DNA from: an uncultured bacterium
GTDB taxonomy: Bacteria; Cyanobacteriota; Vampirovibrionia; Gastranaerophilales; Gastranaerophilaceae
Length of the DNA stretch: 64,000 nucleotides
NCBI GenBank assembly: GCA_949288725.1
Contig: CASELF010000017.1
Location: 27,118-91,117 of the forward strand
Reading direction: 5' to 3'
The notes under the pieces were generated by a model. That model searched no databases, was not told where the DNA came from, and saw only the letters and a program-made list of their open reading frames with translations. A program made the translations under genes and the position numbers. Numbering within the stretch: position 1 is the stretch's first letter; each line of letters opens with the position of its first letter. Below are positions 62,384 through 64,000 of this stretch, piece by piece.

Positions 62384-62893
62384 ATGCGACAAGAACAGTC
62401 ACAAGAATGTCTTGAACAACACACAGTGTTGAAAAATAAATTTGAAGCAATGGAAAAAAGTTTTGAACAAAAACTTGAACAAATGGAAAAAAAATTTGAA
62501 TCATTTGTGTGCAAATGCAGTGATACACATGATTTTTTCTTTGGCGGAACGAAACAAAAAGACGGTCAATTGTCGTTTGTGGATAAAGTTAATATTATAT
62601 ATGAAACACAAAAAGCAATGGTTGAAGCGAAAAAGAAGAATAAAAATTTCTTTATTACGCTTTTGGGGATTTTTGGAACTTTATTTCTTTGCGCATTGGT
62701 TGATGTTGGTGTTCAAATTCATACTATTGCGCAGACTTCAAACGATTTAATAACGGTAATGCAAACACAAAAAGAAATACAGCAAGAGCAGGTCAATATA
62801 AAGTTAGAATTAGCACAATTAAAAGCGGGGGCAGGATATGAAACGCATAATATTACATTGGACAGCAGGCACAAATCAACCGAACAATATTGA
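62384..62893 (+). CDS. Coiled-coil membrane protein, possible holin or lysis accessory, 169 aa
   Basis: A long N-terminal coiled coil (KSFEQKLEQMEKKFESF) is followed by one membrane segment at about residues 87-110 (FFITLLGIFGTLFLCALVDV) and a second coiled coil. It is directly before, and overlaps by 56 bases, the endolysin gene. The layout recalls XhlA-type lysis proteins, but the order of parts differs, so the role is inferred from position. Confidence 0.65.
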   Translation: MRQEQSQECLEQHTVLKNKFEAMEKSFEQKLEQMEKKFESFVCKCSDTHDFFFGGTKQKDGQLSFVDKVNIIYETQKAMVEAKKKNKNFFITLLGIFGTLFLCALVDVGVQIHTIAQTSNDLITVMQTQKEIQQEQVNIKLELAQLKAGAGYETHNITLDSRHKSTEQY

Positions 62894-63326
62894 GTTCGGA
62901 CACTATCATTTTATGGTTAATGGTGACGGGTTGACCGTTGCCGGCATGTATAAACCAGAAGACAACGAAAATTGCAATGACGGGGAATATGCACAACACA
63001 CAGGGGGCGGAAATACCGGTTCAATTGGTGTTGCTATGTGTGGAATGTTGGGTTTTCAAAACTCTAAAAATGTTGGTAAATATCCGTTGGCAAAAAAGCA
63101 ATGTGAAGCAACATTCAAACTTATAGCGGAACTCTGCAAAAAATATAATATTGCAATTACTCCGGAAACAGTTTTGACGCATTATGAATTTGGAAAAGCA
63201 CACCCGAAAACAACAAGTGCGGGTAAAATCGACATAATTTATTTGCCGGCATATCCGGAAGTTAAACAAAATGAAATTGGGGATTTTATCCGGCAAAAAG
63301 TTAAATGGTATTATGGGAAACTCTGA
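62838..63326 (+). CDS. Endolysin: N-acetylmuramoyl-L-alanine amidase (Amidase_2)
   Basis: The 162-residue enzyme has the PGRP-like zinc site: ILHWTAGTNQ at the start, HTGGGNTGSIGVAMCGM in the middle, and THYEFGKAHPKTTSAGKIDI with the second His. It cleaves the peptidoglycan stem from MurNAc at lysis. A GGGGGCAGG ribosome site precedes the ATG. No signal peptide or wall-binding domain, so it needs a holin. Confidence 0.93.
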   Translation: MKRIILHWTAGTNQPNNIEFGHYHFMVNGDGLTVAGMYKPEDNENCNDGEYAQHTGGGNTGSIGVAMCGMLGFQNSKNVGKYPLAKKQCEATFKLIAELCKKYNIAITPETVLTHYEFGKAHPKTTSAGKIDIIYLPAYPEVKQNEIGDFIRQKVKWYYGKL

Positions 63327-63365
63327 TTTGTTTCATTTTCTCCTTTTGTTTATTAACTCCTTATT

Positions 63366-63398
63366 AAAGCCTTGAAGACATTTCTTCAGGGCTTTTTT
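63366..63398 (+). terminator. Terminator at the end of the late operon
   Basis: GCCTTGAAG (63369-63377) pairs with CTTCAGGGC (63384-63392, one G-T), flanked by A and T runs. Confidence 0.85.
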
Positions 63399-63489
63399 AT
63401 TATGCACATTTTTTGTATATTTCAATAGATTCAAAATCTATTAAGTTGTAATTTGTAAACATTTCAATTAAAATAACTTTGGCGTTGTC

Positions 63490-63520
63490 GGGGTTCGATT
63501 GTGTTCCCGTCATCACCATA
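63490..63520 (+). other. Weak candidate right attachment site / ssrA 3'-end relic
   Basis: GGGGTTCGA at 63494-63502, followed by CCCGTC and CACCA, echoes the tmRNA T-arm and 3' end (GGGGTTCGACTCCCCTCGTCTCCA, shown here only for its first bases). However, joining it to the upstream ssrA would not rebuild a paired T-stem. Confidence 0.25.
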
Positions 63521-63600
63521 ATTTTTTCATATTTTAAAGTTTAGATTTTGTGGAATCGAACCCCCACGGGGTTCTCCCTCTCCGGCGGGAGTAAAATTTT

Positions 63601-63620
63601 GTCGGATTAGTAAATCCGAC
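63601..63620. other. Perfect 8-bp hairpin in the right flank
   Basis: GTCGGATT pairs with AATCCGAC around AGTA. No T-run on the plus strand. It lies in the 674-base gene-free right end of the window (63327-64000), which holds only hairpins and repeats. Confidence 0.55.
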
Positions 63621-63738
63621 CTACATTCTGTGGTCAAAATCTCCTCAAAACACAACTGTTTCTAGTCAAGGTCACATCAGGGCTCCGCCCCGAACCCCGT
63701 TTGAAATTAATATAGCTTCGTTTCGAACGCCATTATTA

Positions 63739-63872
63739 CTGTCATCCTGAGGAGTGAGCGCAGTGAGCGAGCTCAGGATCTTACCGGATAAGTGCCTACA
63801 CATCAAACTGGCAAGATTCTGAACACAGTTATATCATTGCGGCGATATTTTTTGTAATGCTTCAGAATGACA
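63739..63872. repeat. Intergenic inverted-repeat element, 134 bp
   Basis: CTGTCATCCTGA at the left end is the near-complement of TTCAGAATGACAG at the right end. The interior includes GAGTGAGCGCAGTGAGCGAG, a sequence type common in dispersed palindromic repeats of bacterial genomes. No coding potential. Confidence 0.65.
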
Positions 63873-63910
63873 GTTTGCCAAATAATTCCCCCCCCCTCTC
63901 CGTCGGGAGC

Positions 63911-63997
63911 GAAATCAGACGGGCACGCCGAGTGAGGCAAAGCCGAACCCAGTGCCCATGTGAGCCTAAACCACGCTTTTGGCGAACGTCTGATTTC
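63911..63997. repeat. Second inverted-repeat element, 87 bp
   Basis: GAAATCAGACG (63911-63921) is the exact complement of CGTCTGATTTC (63987-63997). Inside, GGGCAC (63921-63926) pairs with GTGCCC (63952-63957). A CTCCGTCGGGAG hairpin just before it resembles CTCCGGCGGGAG near 63582. Confidence 0.6.
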
Positions 63998-64000
63998 AAG

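Larger units (their letters stand above)
31957..63402. mobile_element. Temperate contractile-tailed prophage (about 31.4 kb) inserted at ssrA
   Basis: The element runs from the serine integrase abutting ssrA to the endolysin and its terminator. It holds immunity, replication, packaging, HK97-type head, Xkd-type myovirus tail, a diversity-generating retroelement and lysis genes, all in conventional order. Apart from the leftward integrase and immunity genes, everything reads rightward. No gene is visibly broken, so the phage may be inducible. The left end is fixed by ssrA; the right end lies between 63402 and about 63740 and is not resolved. Confidence 0.93.

Noticed and set aside
63494..63520. 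A tRNA gene or a firm attR
   Set aside because: The T-arm-like sequence does not pair and no acceptor or anticodon arms are found upstream.
63549..63570. A minus-strand tRNA 3' end
   Set aside because: Only a GGGGTTCGATTCC-like piece is present, with no cloverleaf.
1..64000. CRISPR arrays, tRNA genes and insertion sequences
   Set aside because: No regularly spaced direct repeats, no tRNA cloverleaf and no transposase were seen.

Overview
The window is AT-rich bacterial chromosome carrying one integrated temperate phage. Compact Gram-negative-type gene content, a fused VKOR-thioredoxin protein, a tmRNA tag of the form ANxxx...ALAA and several lineage-type proteins of unknown function suggest a host from the non-photosynthetic cyanobacterial sister group (Vampirovibrionia/Melainabacteria, probably Gastranaerophilales of animal guts). 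That placement is inferred from gene content only. || Host part, about 1-31600. It opens inside a DAHP synthase gene. A leftward block follows: plsY-proB-proA-tyrA (phospholipid, proline and tyrosine synthesis), with the clamp-loader genes holA-holB just beyond it. A rightward cell-envelope operon comes next: murC-murB-ddl-ftsQ, a polyprenyl synthetase and lepB. The remainder holds small regulators, two TPR-type proteins, queH, the VKOR-DsbA fusion, an orphan MshEN-like protein, an asparaginase-II-family gene, a lysozyme/amidase pair with LysM domains, upp, an MCE protein, a YkgJ-like protein, an EamA transporter, corA, a family-4 uracil-DNA glycosylase, an alanine/glycine symporter, a C-terminal processing protease, tdk and a membrane protein with HEVGH. 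The host part ends with ssrA (tmRNA). || Prophage, about 32000-63400. A large serine integrase lies antisense to the end of ssrA; its last codons are the complement of the tmRNA 3' end. An ImmR/ImmA-like repressor and metallopeptidase pair faces a strong early promoter with inverted-repeat operators. The early region encodes an SSB, a short sliding-clamp homologue, a phage adenine methyltransferase, an ASCH protein, a replication initiator, a DnaC-type helicase loader and recombination nucleases. The late region runs HNH, TerS, TerL, portal, protease, HK97-type capsid, connectors, and a PBSX/Xkd-type contractile tail (sheath, tube, frameshifted chaperone, tape measure, XkdP to XkdU-like baseplate). 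It ends with a tail-fibre gene, a reverse transcriptase, XkdX, a membrane protein and an amidase endolysin. || The standout system is a diversity-generating retroelement in the tail module. The fibre gene ends in a 117-bp variable repeat (59221-59337). A near-identical non-coding copy at 59511-59627 differs inside the repeat at seven positions, six of them A in that copy. A second, more diverged copy sits at 59644-59760, and a DGR-type reverse transcriptase (IGFYTSQ, YMDD) follows. The tandem pair of template-like repeats is unusual. Other points of interest are a textbook -1 frameshift site in the tail chaperone, a strand-biased 10-mer repeated through the phage, a structured non-coding RNA candidate at 41274-41460, and inverted-repeat elements to the right of the phage.
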